Shown here piece after piece: positions 1 through 9,419 of a stretch of DNA of 64,000 bases. Source of the stretch: Foetidibacter luteolus (GTDB taxonomy: Bacteria > Bacteroidota > Bacteroidia > Chitinophagales > Chitinophagaceae); contig NZ_VVIP01000059.1 of assembly GCF_009650435.1 (NCBI RefSeq), forward strand, positions 124,001 through 188,000. Reading direction: 5' to 3'. Within the stretch, counting starts at the first letter, position 1, and each line of letters opens with the position of its first letter. A model generated the notes under the pieces. The model was not told the origin of the DNA. It searched no databases and saw only the letters and a list, made by a program, of their open reading frames with translations. The position numbers and the translations under genes were made by a program.

Positions 1-596
1 AAGGTAATCATGTGGGGCCTTTTTTCCGGCGGTAATGTCAGCCAGTTTTTTACGGCCTGTATGCGGGTATCTATATCAATTTTATCGTTGTACAAATAGT
101 AGTATGTTGGGCGTATGCCCTGTACAGCCGTTTCGGAACCTACCCAGTAAAAACTTGCGGAAAGCATGCCCTGTTGTTCTGCCAAAACCCAAAGAGGTGT
201 GCCGCCGTAATAGCTGCTATCCCCTACAGCTTTGCGGTTGCTCATTTTATAGGTAGCGTTTTTTTGGGCATCAAAAAACGTATTGTCAACCAAACCGTGG
301 TGAGAGGGGTAAAGCCCTGTTACAATGGTATAGTGATTGGGGAAAGTTAAGGAAGGGTAGGAGGGCTGCATGGATGCGGCTGCAACACCGGCAGATCTTA
401 ATCGCTTTATGTTCTCTGCATTGTATTTATCCGCAAGGTCGTAGCGGAAGCCATCGGCGGAAATAAGTATTACATAAGGTTTTTGCTGCTGTTCGGCGGT
501 ATTGATCCTCCCTTCAATAATCTTTTGTGTGGTATCAACCTGGGCAACAACCGCACCGGGCAATAACAGGAGTAATAAGGGCAGTATTCTACGCAT
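1..596 (-). CDS. Ectonucleotide pyrophosphatase/phosphodiesterase family protein (5' part only)
   Basis: The first 198 codons are visible; the gene runs off the left edge. It starts at the ATG at 596 with a signal peptide (MRRILPLLLLLLPGAVVAQ), so it is exported. The motif ISADGFRYD supplies the metal-binding Asp, and SLTFPNHYTIVTGLYP carries the Thr nucleophile typical of NPP enzymes of the alkaline phosphatase superfamily. Such enzymes hydrolyse nucleotide or phosphodiester bonds in the periplasm. The substrate cannot be told from this part. Family-level assignment is firm. Confidence 0.88.
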   Translation of the reverse strand, partial: MRRILPLLLLLLPGAVVAQVDTTQKIIEGRINTAEQQQKPYVILISADGFRYDLADKYNAENIKRLRSAGVAAASMQPSYPSLTFPNHYTIVTGLYPSHHGLVDNTFFDAQKNATYKMSNRKAVGDSSYYGGTPLWVLAEQQGMLSASFYWVGSETAVQGIRPTYYYLYNDKIDIDTRIQAVKNWLTLPPEKRPHMIT

Positions 597-740
597 GTGT
601 TTTTTGTAAAAATAGTTACGGCTGTAAACAAGGCATATTAATTTACCTTGAACAATGGCCGCAAATATAAAACAATGGTTGTACTTAAACGGTGCTTCAA
701 CCGGAACAGTGTGGTGAGGTATTGCGCTGTGTCACCACCG

Positions 741-836
741 CGCCAGGGATTGCAGCGGATACCCCGGTGAAGGCTTTGTGTGCAGGCCCTGTGCCGGAGT
801 ATGAGCGGAAAGCCCGGTGCCTTTGGCAGGCGCCCT
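741..836 (-). repeat. Intergenic repeat family A, copy A1
   Basis: Read on the minus strand this holds CGGGCTTTCCGCT, ACTCCGGCACA and CACCGGGGTATCCGCT, the landmarks shared with A2, A4 and A6. It lies between the phosphodiesterase start and the pruA terminator, in a 283-bp gene-free gap that otherwise holds only the terminator. Confidence 0.8.
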
Positions 837-837
837 T

Positions 838-873
838 AAAAAAGCCCTTCTCCGGGTAAGGGAAGGGCTTTTG
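838..873 (-). terminator. Intrinsic terminator of pruA
   Basis: Inverted arms AAAAGCCCTT (840-849) and AAGGGCTTTT (863-872) lie 7 bp past the pruA stop. Read on the minus strand the hairpin is followed by a run of T. Confidence 0.85.
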
Positions 874-879
874 CGGTTC

Positions 880-2511
880 TTAGCTCTCTTTCAAAAACGG
901 GTAATGATAACCCGTTGGCGGGTTAAACGTTTCTTTAACCGTTCTGGCGCTTAACCAGCGAAAAAGGTTTAGCATACTGCCGGCCTTATCGTTGGTGCCG
1001 CTGGCACGGGCGCCGCCAAAAGGCTGCTGGCCAACTACAGCGCCGGTGGGCTTATCGTTAATGTAAAAGTTACCGGCAGCGTAACGCAGCTTTTCGGTAG
1101 CCAGTATAACGGCATCCCTGTCCTGCGCAATAATAGAGCCTGTTAACGCGTAAGACGATGTGCCGTCAACCAATGCCAGTGTTTCTTCAAACTTATCAGC
1201 ATCGTAAACGTACAGCGTTAACACCGGGCCAAATATCTCTTCGCACATGGTTACATACTTCGGGTCTTTGGTTTCTATAACGGTAGGCTCAATAAAATAG
1301 CCCTCGGTTTTATTATAGTTGCCGCCCACCAGTATTTTGGCTTTCTTGTCTTTTTTAGCATTGTCTATGTACGAGCTTATTTTATCAAAGCTCCTTTCAT
1401 CAATTACGGCATTAATAAAATTGCTGAAATCTTCCACGGTGCCCATTTTCATGCTTTGTACCTGTGCCACCAGGCGGGCCTTTACTTCTTCAGCTATGTT
1501 AGATGGCAGGTAAGCCCTGGATGCGGCCGAACATTTTTGCCCCTGGAATTCAAAAGCGCCACGGGCAAGGGCGGTGGCCACCACATCCGCATCGGCGCTT
1601 TTATGCACCATCACAAAATCTTTACCACCGGTTTCGCCAACAATGCGTGGGTAAGATTTGTAGTTGGCTATGTTTTCCCCAATGGTCTTCCACATTTGGT
1701 TAAATACACCGGTAGAGCCGGTGAAATGCACGCCGGCAAAATCTGGGTGGGAGAAGCATACTTTGCCCAAAACAGGGCCGTCTACGTATATCAGGTTAAT
1801 AACACCATCGGGCAGGCCGGCTTCTTTTAAAATACGCATAAACATTTGTGCGCTGTACACCTGCGTGTGGGCCGGCTTCCATACTACCACATTGCCACAC
1901 ATGGCGGCGCTGGTGGGCAGGTTACCGCCAATGGCCGTAAAGTTAAACGGTGTTACGGCCAGTACAAAGCCTTCCAGGGGGCGCCACTCTGTGCGGTTAT
2001 GCATACCGGGGGAGGAGATGGGTTGCTGCTTGTATATCTCGCTTAAAAAGTGCACATTAAAACGCAGGAAATCTATTATCTCGCAGGCGCTGTCAATCTC
2101 GGCCTGGTAAGCGTTCTTGCTCTGGCCCAGCATGGTAGTGCCGTTCATGTACGTACGGTATTTGGTGGCAATAAGGTCGGCGGCTTTTAAGAATATATGC
2201 GCCCTGTCTTCCCAGGGTAGTGCCGCCCAGGATTGCCTGGCTTTCAGCGCCGCGTCTATTGCCTGTTTTACATGCTTCTCTTCGCCTTCGTGGTAAAAGC
2301 CAAGGGTATGTTCAATTTCATGTGGGGGGTGCATCCTAACCTTTTTGCCGGTTTTAATGGCTTTGCCGCCAATATACATGGGCACTTCCGTTTGCTTTTT
2401 TTTAAGCTCGGCCAGCGTTTTCTTTAATGCCGCTTTTTCTACAGAGCCCGGTGCATATTGCAAAACCGGCTCGTTTACAGGCATCGGGTAACTAAAGTAT
2501 CCAAGACTCAT
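880..2511 (-). CDS. pruA: L-glutamate gamma-semialdehyde dehydrogenase (1-pyrroline-5-carboxylate dehydrogenase)
   Basis: This enzyme oxidises L-glutamate gamma-semialdehyde (from proline or ornithine breakdown) to glutamate with NAD+ in the cytoplasm. The 543-residue product is an aldehyde dehydrogenase. It shows FTGSTGVF near the NAD site, VGETGGKDF with the general-base Glu, and EFQGQKCSAASRAY with the nucleophilic Cys. The start is taken at the ATG at 2511 (MSLGYFSYPMPVNEP), which fits the usual family N-terminus. An in-frame start at 2553 would add 14 residues that look like untranslated leader. It is monocistronic, with its own terminator, and divergent from the DUF4293 gene. No proline dehydrogenase gene is nearby. 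Confidence 0.95.
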   Translation of the reverse strand: MSLGYFSYPMPVNEPVLQYAPGSVEKAALKKTLAELKKKQTEVPMYIGGKAIKTGKKVRMHPPHEIEHTLGFYHEGEEKHVKQAIDAALKARQSWAALPWEDRAHIFLKAADLIATKYRTYMNGTTMLGQSKNAYQAEIDSACEIIDFLRFNVHFLSEIYKQQPISSPGMHNRTEWRPLEGFVLAVTPFNFTAIGGNLPTSAAMCGNVVVWKPAHTQVYSAQMFMRILKEAGLPDGVINLIYVDGPVLGKVCFSHPDFAGVHFTGSTGVFNQMWKTIGENIANYKSYPRIVGETGGKDFVMVHKSADADVVATALARGAFEFQGQKCSAASRAYLPSNIAEEVKARLVAQVQSMKMGTVEDFSNFINAVIDERSFDKISSYIDNAKKDKKAKILVGGNYNKTEGYFIEPTVIETKDPKYVTMCEEIFGPVLTLYVYDADKFEETLALVDGTSSYALTGSIIAQDRDAVILATEKLRYAAGNFYINDKPTGAVVGQQPFGGARASGTNDKAGSMLNLFRWLSARTVKETFNPPTGYHYPFLKES

Positions 2512-2695
2512 ATATGCTGTATTTAGAAAAGTAAATGGGCGCAAGTTAATCATTCAGGCTAACATGTGTTATTCGTTTATTAGCCAACAATTGCCCATAT
2601 TTGATGCGGTGAAAACAAAAAGGCTGTACCAAATGTTATTTGGAATTTGACTGCCTAACCTTGAGATTTGTGAAAAATAAAAACCACCTGTTGTT

Positions 2696-3118
2696 ATGAT
2701 ACAACGTGTACAAACACTTTGGTTGCTGGCTGCATCAGCCTGTGCCTTTTTAACCTTAAAGCTTTCTTTTTACAGTGGCAATAAGCTGGTTGAAAACAAA
2801 CCATTGTTTTCCAGCCTCACCGCAATGAATAATATCCCTATACTGATACTTACTGTTGCCGTTGCTATAGCTGCTCTTGTAATAATATTTTTATACAAAG
2901 ACCGCAAGATGCAAATACGGTTAACTCTTGCAACGGCTGTTATCTCCATACTTATTGTGGTGCTTTATTTTTTGCAGACAAAGAAGTTTATTCCTGACCA
3001 GGGTAATTATGATTTTACAGCCTTCTTCCCCTTCCTGGTGCCTGTATTTTTATTCCTTGCCGCCCGAGGCATTTACCGCGACCAGAAGCTCATTAAAAGT
3101 GTTGACAGGCTCCGATAA
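2696..3118 (+). CDS. DUF4293 family integral membrane protein
   Basis: A 140-residue protein with four hydrophobic segments (about 8-25, 45-66, 73-91 and 107-124) and the start MIQRVQTLWLLAAS characteristic of the Bacteroidota-restricted DUF4293 family. Function is unknown; it should sit in the inner membrane. Upstream there is a weak match to the Bacteroidota promoter (TTG at 2640, 20-bp spacer, GAGATTTG at 2663-2670, one mismatch). Confidence 0.85.
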   Translation: MIQRVQTLWLLAASACAFLTLKLSFYSGNKLVENKPLFSSLTAMNNIPILILTVAVAIAALVIIFLYKDRKMQIRLTLATAVISILIVVLYFLQTKKFIPDQGNYDFTAFFPFLVPVFLFLAARGIYRDQKLIKSVDRLR

Positions 3119-3440
3119 CAGCCGTACGGGATAAATACAATTATGGGCCCGGCAGCATTACAGCTATGGGGCTTTGCTTGCGTCGCACTCTTGTGCGTTC
3201 TGTAATTCTATTCAGCAGGCTGTAACAGGCTTTCATCATGGTAAACTCATGCAGGGCATTTTCTTTTGCTATAGCTGCAGTCACAAAGTTTTAAAGCCGC
3301 ACCAACTTAAGCATTTCTTTCTCCCATACTTTTTTTGTCAAAAAAATATCAGCAAAGGCGGTTACATAAAAAGCCTTAAGGCAACTATTTACCAGACCGG
3401 TCTTTAACCAATCATTCATTAAAAATTAAAAACTTAGGTT
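3119..3440. other. Intergenic region with repeat B1
   Basis: 322 bp without a credible gene. It holds repeat B1 at its left side. The remainder is AT-rich leader of the next lipoprotein gene, with no terminator or clear promoter motif seen. Confidence 0.6.
3141..3204 (-). repeat. Intergenic repeat family B, copy B1
   Basis: Read on the minus strand it starts TACAGAACGCACAAGAGTGC, continues GACGCAAGCAAAGCCCCAT and ends CTGCCGGGCCCATAA. It is closest to B8 and B12. CGCAC-AAGA-GTGCG can form a small hairpin. Confidence 0.85.
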
Positions 3441-4262
3441 ATGAGATTCAATTTTGGTAAGTATTACAAGAGCTTTTTACCGGCGGGCATAGTAATGTTG
3501 CTGTTTACTGCCTGCCAGAAAGAAAACGCCATGCCGCAACAACCGCAACAGCAGGAAGAAATTGCGGAGGATGCAACTACAGAACGTACCGCAACACAAT
3601 CTGTATTACTGGTAATTGATGAAGAAAGTATTGACAATGGCAACCCGCCCAATAACTTTTCTGAAACAGATGTTAACGACAAGCTTGCCAGGGTGGGCCT
3701 GCGCCAGAAACTGCGGTATTTTTCTAATAACGTAGGCAAAACTATTGACCTGTTTACCGGCGAAGTGGGTGATGAAGGGTGGTTTGCCTTAAAATCCATA
3801 CCCAATAGCTGGAAGAATGCGGGCCCTACCACCAATGGCTCCCGCAATTACCTGGCTGCCGGTAAAGGCCTTGGCACCGGCGAAAGCCCCGAAGTATTGC
3901 TGGATAAAATACCCAACGTTACGCCGTTGCGTGCCAGGGGGCTTAAAATGCTGATTGGAAAAACAATACTGGCGGTAGTGTACGATGGTGATGTAAGCAT
4001 CAACTATTCCCCATTGAATGGTAACCTGCAGGGCGCCAACCTGGGCCTTGTAGCGCTGGAAGTGGTTAATGTGCGCAAACGTAACGATGGCTCCAGCGGT
4101 TCGCTGCCCAGGGTAACCGTAAGAATTAAAAAAGTGGAAGACTCCATGGCCGGCACACTAAGGCTTTTTGCCAATGCACCTGTTCCCAAATCTTCATCCG
4201 AGCCTTTTGATATAACCCCTCCCCAAACTGTATCGGCCATACAGCTTGTGCCTGCGCCCTGA
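3441..4262 (+). CDS. Hypothetical lipoprotein
   Basis: The 273-residue product has a lipoprotein signal peptide, with lipobox LFTAC ending at about Cys25 and then a Q/P/E-rich linker. After export and lipidation it would be anchored in the outer or inner membrane. The mature part (about 60-270) is a soluble domain rich in beta-prone stretches that I do not recognise. It precedes another lipoprotein and a CHAT-domain gene on the same strand, which may hint at a shared role, but the 178-bp gap and the terminator after the second lipoprotein argue against one simple operon. Confidence 0.75.
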   Translation: MRFNFGKYYKSFLPAGIVMLLFTACQKENAMPQQPQQQEEIAEDATTERTATQSVLLVIDEESIDNGNPPNNFSETDVNDKLARVGLRQKLRYFSNNVGKTIDLFTGEVGDEGWFALKSIPNSWKNAGPTTNGSRNYLAAGKGLGTGESPEVLLDKIPNVTPLRARGLKMLIGKTILAVVYDGDVSINYSPLNGNLQGANLGLVALEVVNVRKRNDGSSGSLPRVTVRIKKVEDSMAGTLRLFANAPVPKSSSEPFDITPPQTVSAIQLVPAP

Positions 4263-4440
4263 TAATTTGCAGTTGCAGCACAATAATCCTTTCTTTTATT
4301 TCTTTTTATCTGTGAAAAACCATTTCTTATCCTGCTTGTTTACTATTTGTTTTGCACCCTGTAGAAAATACCGGTAACCAAATAAAAATTTAATGGTTAC
4401 AAAACGCTAATAACGGCAACTGATATTTAAATACAGTAAC

Positions 4441-5421
4441 ATGGCTAACCTGAAGTACTTTTTATTAGCGCTGGCTATTTATGGCCTTGCAGCCTGCAGA
4501 AAAAACGTGGACAACCAACTTCCGGATAGTGTAGAGGAAGCAACCTCAACAGAAGCGGGTACAGAAAATGCCCGTACGGGAAGGTTGTCTTACGGTAAAA
4601 GTTTGTTTTACCTTAAAAACCAGGCTGGCAATTATACCGTTTTGCCTGTAAGTAAGCCCGCCGCTGCCGGTTATTTCAAGGCCAACCCACTTGGCCTCCG
4701 CCTTGACAGTGCAACCGGCCGTATTAATGTAACCCTTAGCGAAACAGGTCTCCGGTACAAGATATACTATATATCCCCCACTGGTAAATTGCTGGACAGC
4801 GTTAAGATTGTTATTTCCGGTATTGATTATAGGGATGCCATTTATGAAATAAAGAAAACCCCGGTAGCCTACGATACGGCTTTCCCTATCTATAATGCCA
4901 ATACTACATTGGCGCTGCCCTGTGGTTCTGGCGATGATGACGACGACGATGATGATGACAATGGATGCGTATTTGATGAAACAGATTTGAACAATGATGG
5001 CAATGATGATATTCCCGGTGTTATACAGGACAAGTTACTGGTAGATGAAAAACGCGGAACGATAGATGTGGAAGCATCTTTTCATGCGGGTATATTCGGC
5101 TCATCCAACCCGGCCAATGACCTTAGGAAAGATTTTACTTTCTACTATCGTCTTAACGATGCCAGCAACATGGCGCTCAACAAGATTACCGTAAGGGTGT
5201 ACCATTACAAAAAACGTTCGGACATACCGGCATCCCTGTTGGCGGAATTAAATAACCGCAGGTTGCTTGCCGCAGCAGTAAATAGCCGCGGGCAGGAAGA
5301 AGCCGATCTTTCCGGCGATTATATTTACGGGGACGGTATGGATGCTTTTTCGGCTTTCAGGTTCCAGTCTAAAATGAAACGGCCACCAATCATTATTATC
5401 GTAAGCCAGTACACAAAATAA
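4441..5421 (+). CDS. Hypothetical lipoprotein with Asp tract and calcium-loop-like motif
   Basis: The 326-residue product has a lipobox LAAC (Cys19). Residues 165-173 are nine consecutive Asp between two Cys (161 and 176), followed by DETDLNNDGNDDIPG, which resembles the DxNxDGxxD calcium loop of thrombospondin-type-3 or EF-hand repeats. The parts on either side (about 50-155 and 190-325) are unrecognised. A cell-surface, calcium-dependent role is a guess from composition only. A terminator hairpin follows at 5443. Confidence 0.75.
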   Translation: MANLKYFLLALAIYGLAACRKNVDNQLPDSVEEATSTEAGTENARTGRLSYGKSLFYLKNQAGNYTVLPVSKPAAAGYFKANPLGLRLDSATGRINVTLSETGLRYKIYYISPTGKLLDSVKIVISGIDYRDAIYEIKKTPVAYDTAFPIYNANTTLALPCGSGDDDDDDDDDNGCVFDETDLNNDGNDDIPGVIQDKLLVDEKRGTIDVEASFHAGIFGSSNPANDLRKDFTFYYRLNDASNMALNKITVRVYHYKKRSDIPASLLAELNNRRLLAAAVNSRGQEEADLSGDYIYGDGMDAFSAFRFQSKMKRPPIIIIVSQYTK

Positions 5422-5442
5422 CCCCCAATTTCATTCAACGTA

Positions 5443-5477
5443 AAACCCGGGATAAGTTTCCGGGTTTACTTATTTTT
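5443..5477 (+). terminator. Intrinsic terminator
   Basis: Arms AAACCCGG (5443-5450) and CCGGGTTT (5460-5467) followed by a T-rich run; it lies just past the lipoprotein stop at 5421. Confidence 0.75.
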
Positions 5478-5495
5478 ACGCATGTTGTAATCCCG

Positions 5496-8432
5496 GTGTT
5501 GCCGGGTTGTTGCACCAGCGTAAAAAACAAACCTATCGCACCTCTGTTGTTCCTTAAGCTGCTCATAAAATGTTGGCAGGCTTTTTCATCTCCTGTTGTT
5601 CTGCGCCTGCATTTGCTGGCGCCTGCCGGTTTACTCAATAAAAAAGCAAGTTTGGTATCCTGCCTGCTCCTGCTGCCTGCTTTTTTTTCGCTGGCCAGGC
5701 AATACCAGTTTAGCAATTACCGGCAACAGTTTAATAAAGCCATTGCGCTGTATAATAACCCGTCGCCTACGCCGGAGTCAGATAGTGTGGCCTTACAGCT
5801 TTTTACAGCCTGTGCCAATAGTGCGCTGGCTGCACGTAAAGACTATAAACTTGCTGTTGAAAGTTTAATAAAGGCAGGCAACATACATCAAACATACCAG
5901 CGGTACAGCCAGTCTAATCAAATGTACCATCATGCGCTGTCCATCAATAGCCGGTACCTCAGGCACAAGGCACTCCGTTACGAGGCTTGCCTTTATATCG
6001 GTTCATCTTTTTATTTCAGCAATACTATGGATAGCGCCAGGCATTATTTTGAAATGGCTTCATCCATGGCATCGGGGCCTGAAAGCGCAACCCTGCCGGA
6101 GCAGGAGCGGTTGTTCAACTCCCTGGGCGCCATTTATTTTGAAAGCGCCAACTACCAGCAGGCTAAAAATTATTTTGAAAGGGCTTTGCAGGCACTGCAG
6201 CAGGGGGCAGAAGGTTATGAAGAATTGTATGTAAGCATCAGGAGCAATATTGCCAACTGTTTGCTGCGCATGAACCAGTATAACGAGGCGCTGTTTATTT
6301 ACAAGTCACTGGCCCGTTATTCCATAAACAAAGAAATAATACTGCAAAATACAGCGCATACTTATTTCAGGTTAGGGCATTACGACAGCGCCCTGGCGCT
6401 TTACAACCAACTGCCGGGCAAAGAGGGGTTAAACCATGTAAAGGCATTGAACGACCTTGGGCGTATTTATATTCAAAAAGGCCATTGGCAGTTAGCAGAA
6501 AATTATTTCGATTCTGCCATAGCCGTGGTAAGAAAAATACAATATCCCGCTAAAAACAAAGAGGCAGCGCTGGCACTTCTATACCGTAGCGAACTTGCCC
6601 GCCGCCAGGGCCTGGCAGAAGAAGCCATAGGCTGGTGTAACCGGGCGCTTGAAGAAGTGCACCTTGATTTTACACTTAAAAACCGTTTTGATATTCCGGC
6701 AGATGTGTCAAAAGCTGTAAGCCATATAACGTTGTTCGAAATTTTACAGGCTAAAGCTTCGCTGCTTTTTAACCGTTATAAGGTAACAGGCAGCCGGGAT
6801 ATGCTGGATGCATCAGTAGAATGCTTTTTAAAAGCTATACAAACAGCCGGGTATATCAAGCGTAGTTTTGATAATGATGAAGCCCGTATTTTTTTTAATG
6901 AGCAATACAGGCAAATTTATTCCCGGGCAGTAGAAGCCGCTTTCACAGCCTCAGAGAATAACCCCGCTGTTATTAACAAACTGCTTTACATTATCGAAAA
7001 TTATAAGGGTAATGCTTTGTATCAAAACCTGCGCAGTATAGAGCTTAAATCTTCTGCCAAAATACCCGGCAGTATTAAAGTTAAAGAACGATACACAAAG
7101 CAATTGCTTGCTTTGTACACATCCCGGTTAAGCAGCACTTCAGAAACAGATGCTGCCGGCCTGCAGGCTAAAATATTGCAGTTGCAGGTGGAATTATCCA
7201 GGATTCAAAAACTGTATGAGAAAGATCCCGGTTACAGCTTTTTCCTGTCAGAAGTTAATAGCCCTGCCGGTATGGTAAAGCAACTGCAGCATGAAATTGA
7301 TGATAACACCGCCTTGCTCAATTATTACGCCGGCGATTCTGTTATGTATGTTGTGGCCATTAATAAAGGCAAAGCGGTCGCCCGGAAAATAAATATGGAT
7401 GCCGCTTTTACAAGGGCGGTAAAGCTTTTTCTAGAAGAAACCTACAGCCTGCAAGAGGGTAGAAGGTACAACGGGTATGCCTCTGCCGCGCAGTTGTATC
7501 AAAGCCTGTTTAACCCGGTAAACAGTATTACGGCAAACAGCGAAAACCTGGTAATTGTTCCTGATGGTATGCTCAATTACCTGCCTTTTGATGCACTGGT
7601 TACCGATGAAAAGCAACGGCATTACCTCTTGCTTGATAAAACCATAAGTTATCACTATTCTTTTGCGCTTTTATTGCAGAAAAGTACGTTGCAGGCCGGC
7701 GGTAAAAACAAAGCAATTGTGTTTGCGCCCTACGTTGCGCCAGATGCGGCCACTGCAGGTACGGGTTTGCCAGGCCTTCCTTTTTCCGCTTCAGGGCTTG
7801 ATACGGCAGGCAAATGGATACTGAAATCCGCGGAAGCCACCAGGCAAAGTTTTGTAGAAAACGCCCCTGCTTACAAGCTGGTGCACCTGGCTACACATGC
7901 CAGTATGGGTACTGAAAACTCAACCGGCAACTGGATACAGTTTTATCCTGCGGATAGCATGAACATCAATAACAGGCTTTACCTGCACGAGATTTACAAC
8001 CTCAACCTTCACCAGACAGAACTGGTAATACTAAGCGCCTGCGAAACTGCCGGCGGCGCCAACAGTTCCGGCGAGGGGTTGTTAAGCCTTTCCCGTGCAT
8101 TTATGTATGCGGGCAGCGATGGTGTTATTTCAACCTTATGGAAAACAGAAGACAGGGTTGCTGCTTTGCTCATGCAACGGGTGCATTATTACCTGCAACA
8201 AAAAATTCCCCCGCAAAAAGCTTTGCGGCTGGCCAAAATAGATTTGCTGAACGATGATAAGTTAAGCGTGCTGTATAAAACGCCCAATTACTGGGGAAAT
8301 TTTGTTTATGCAGGCAAGCAGCATTATCAAAGCGGGATTACGTTACGTAAATATGCCTGGTTCGGTATTTTTCTCTTGGCGCTGTCAATATGGTGGATAG
8401 TAAGAAAGCGGGTGGTACAGTTACTTAAGTAA
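5496..8432 (+). CDS. TPR-CHAT domain protein (caspase-like peptidase), membrane-anchored
   Basis: The 978-residue product has an N-terminal hydrophobic export segment, many TPR units (about 75-480), a coiled linker, then a CHAT domain (about 640-930). It ends with a transmembrane segment (YAWFGIFLLALSIWWIV) and a basic tail. The catalytic dyad is visible: His801 in HLATHA and Cys849 in LSACETAGG. CHAT domains belong to the caspase/separase peptidase clan. The start is uncertain. The longest frame begins with GTG at 5496, but the hydrophobic core sits at residues 52-70, so a downstream TTG (for example 5652) may be used; residue numbers here count from 5496. The gene converges on an ECF sigma/TPR pair, with repeat A2 between them. 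The target is unknown. Confidence 0.85.
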   Translation: MLPGCCTSVKNKPIAPLLFLKLLIKCWQAFSSPVVLRLHLLAPAGLLNKKASLVSCLLLLPAFFSLARQYQFSNYRQQFNKAIALYNNPSPTPESDSVALQLFTACANSALAARKDYKLAVESLIKAGNIHQTYQRYSQSNQMYHHALSINSRYLRHKALRYEACLYIGSSFYFSNTMDSARHYFEMASSMASGPESATLPEQERLFNSLGAIYFESANYQQAKNYFERALQALQQGAEGYEELYVSIRSNIANCLLRMNQYNEALFIYKSLARYSINKEIILQNTAHTYFRLGHYDSALALYNQLPGKEGLNHVKALNDLGRIYIQKGHWQLAENYFDSAIAVVRKIQYPAKNKEAALALLYRSELARRQGLAEEAIGWCNRALEEVHLDFTLKNRFDIPADVSKAVSHITLFEILQAKASLLFNRYKVTGSRDMLDASVECFLKAIQTAGYIKRSFDNDEARIFFNEQYRQIYSRAVEAAFTASENNPAVINKLLYIIENYKGNALYQNLRSIELKSSAKIPGSIKVKERYTKQLLALYTSRLSSTSETDAAGLQAKILQLQVELSRIQKLYEKDPGYSFFLSEVNSPAGMVKQLQHEIDDNTALLNYYAGDSVMYVVAINKGKAVARKINMDAAFTRAVKLFLEETYSLQEGRRYNGYASAAQLYQSLFNPVNSITANSENLVIVPDGMLNYLPFDALVTDEKQRHYLLLDKTISYHYSFALLLQKSTLQAGGKNKAIVFAPYVAPDAATAGTGLPGLPFSASGLDTAGKWILKSAEATRQSFVENAPAYKLVHLATHASMGTENSTGNWIQFYPADSMNINNRLYLHEIYNLNLHQTELVILSACETAGGANSSGEGLLSLSRAFMYAGSDGVISTLWKTEDRVAALLMQRVHYYLQQKIPPQKALRLAKIDLLNDDKLSVLYKTPNYWGNFVYAGKQHYQSGITLRKYAWFGIFLLALSIWWIVRKRVVQLLK

Positions 8433-8464
8433 CGGCTTTTGTAGTGGTTGTTAAAAATAATCAA

Positions 8465-8570
8465 GGGGGTGTCCCTCGTACCTCGGGCCGGGCTTTTCGC
8501 TCATACTCCGGCACAAAAGCCCGGCTGCGATGGCCTCACCGGGGTATCCGCTTCAATCCCTCACCCGGCA
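8465..8570 (+). repeat. Intergenic repeat family A, copy A2
   Basis: Contains CGGGCTTTTCGCT, ACTCCGGCACAAAAGCC, CACCGGGGTATCCGCT and TCAATCCCTCACCCG, matching A4 and A6. It fills the 231-bp gap between the convergent CHAT and TPR genes; no hairpin with a T-run is clear here. Confidence 0.85.
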
Positions 8571-8663
8571 TTTTCTTCCCAACTCTGCTTTATTCAACAT
8601 TTTAGCGGTTGCTATTACTATTACAGGTAAGCCTGCCAGCATGCAAAACAGCAGGGCGGTATA

Positions 8664-9419
8664 TTAGTCAAGCCATTGCAATCTTGTTAGCGTCCAGCGG
8701 TTAACCCTGGCATGAAAGGTATGAAAAGGGTTCTCCTTTATTTTTTTGAAATAGCCCACCGCTTCTTCATTTTTCCCCAGTTTCAGCAGTACCAGGCCAA
8801 GGTAAAACTCTGCTTCATCGCTATACAGCCCTGTGCCGCCCTGTGTGCTTTGCTCCAGTATTTCCCTGAACAAAGCCTCTGCCTGGCCGTAATTTCCTGT
8901 TTGCAGGTTGGAAAAACCGGCAAGGAATTTTTCCCGGTTGCCAGGCTTTTCAATGCCGGGGTAAAGTTTGGTAACTCCGGCATAGTCTTTTTTTCTGAAT
9001 AGTTCTACCAGGCCGTTTGGGGGCGGGTCTGTCGGCTGGCTTCTGTCGGTGTTTAGTTCATACGGCTGGTAAATCTCGGCATACATGCTGTTATCGGTTA
9101 CCGTAGCGTACTGATAAACAAACCAAAGCCCGGCAATAACTAATATGGCCGCTGCTGCACGCAGCAATATTTTAAAGGGTTGCATGCTTACAATACGCCC
9201 CGTTGGTTTACCGGATGCTGTAAACTCCCCGTGTACCCGGCTTACCTGCTGTATTATGTTGTAGCGCTGTATGGCCACCGCCGCGGCTTTGTGCAGGTTT
9301 ATCTCCATGGCCGTATCTTCCACACCTTCCTGCCGCAGTTGTGCCGTAGCTTCATCAAGGGTAAGGCGGCCTTTCAGCAATTCATCCAATATGTAGTCTG
9401 TTTGTAAACTGTTACTCAT
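8664..9419 (-). CDS. Single-pass membrane protein with periplasmic TPR domain, sigma-factor partner
   Basis: 251 residues: a cytoplasmic helical N-terminus (1-80), one transmembrane segment (ILLRAAAAILVIAGLWFVYQYA, about 84-105), a Pro-rich linker, and a C-terminal TPR-like region (about 135-250) that should lie in the periplasm. The gene overlaps the ECF sigma gene by 8 bp, so translation is probably coupled. This position and topology are those of an anti-sigma factor or sigma regulator. The zinc-binding HxxxCxxC motif of classical ZAS anti-sigma factors is absent, so that role is inferred from context only. Confidence 0.7.
   Translation of the reverse strand: MSNSLQTDYILDELLKGRLTLDEATAQLRQEGVEDTAMEINLHKAAAVAIQRYNIIQQVSRVHGEFTASGKPTGRIVSMQPFKILLRAAAAILVIAGLWFVYQYATVTDNSMYAEIYQPYELNTDRSQPTDPPPNGLVELFRKKDYAGVTKLYPGIEKPGNREKFLAGFSNLQTGNYGQAEALFREILEQSTQGGTGLYSDEAEFYLGLVLLKLGKNEEAVGYFKKIKENPFHTFHARVNRWTLTRLQWLD

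Noticed and set aside
3174..3407. 77-codon frame after the DUF4293 gene
   Set aside because: It starts inside repeat B1, is rich in Cys/Phe/His and has no start signal; most likely chance.
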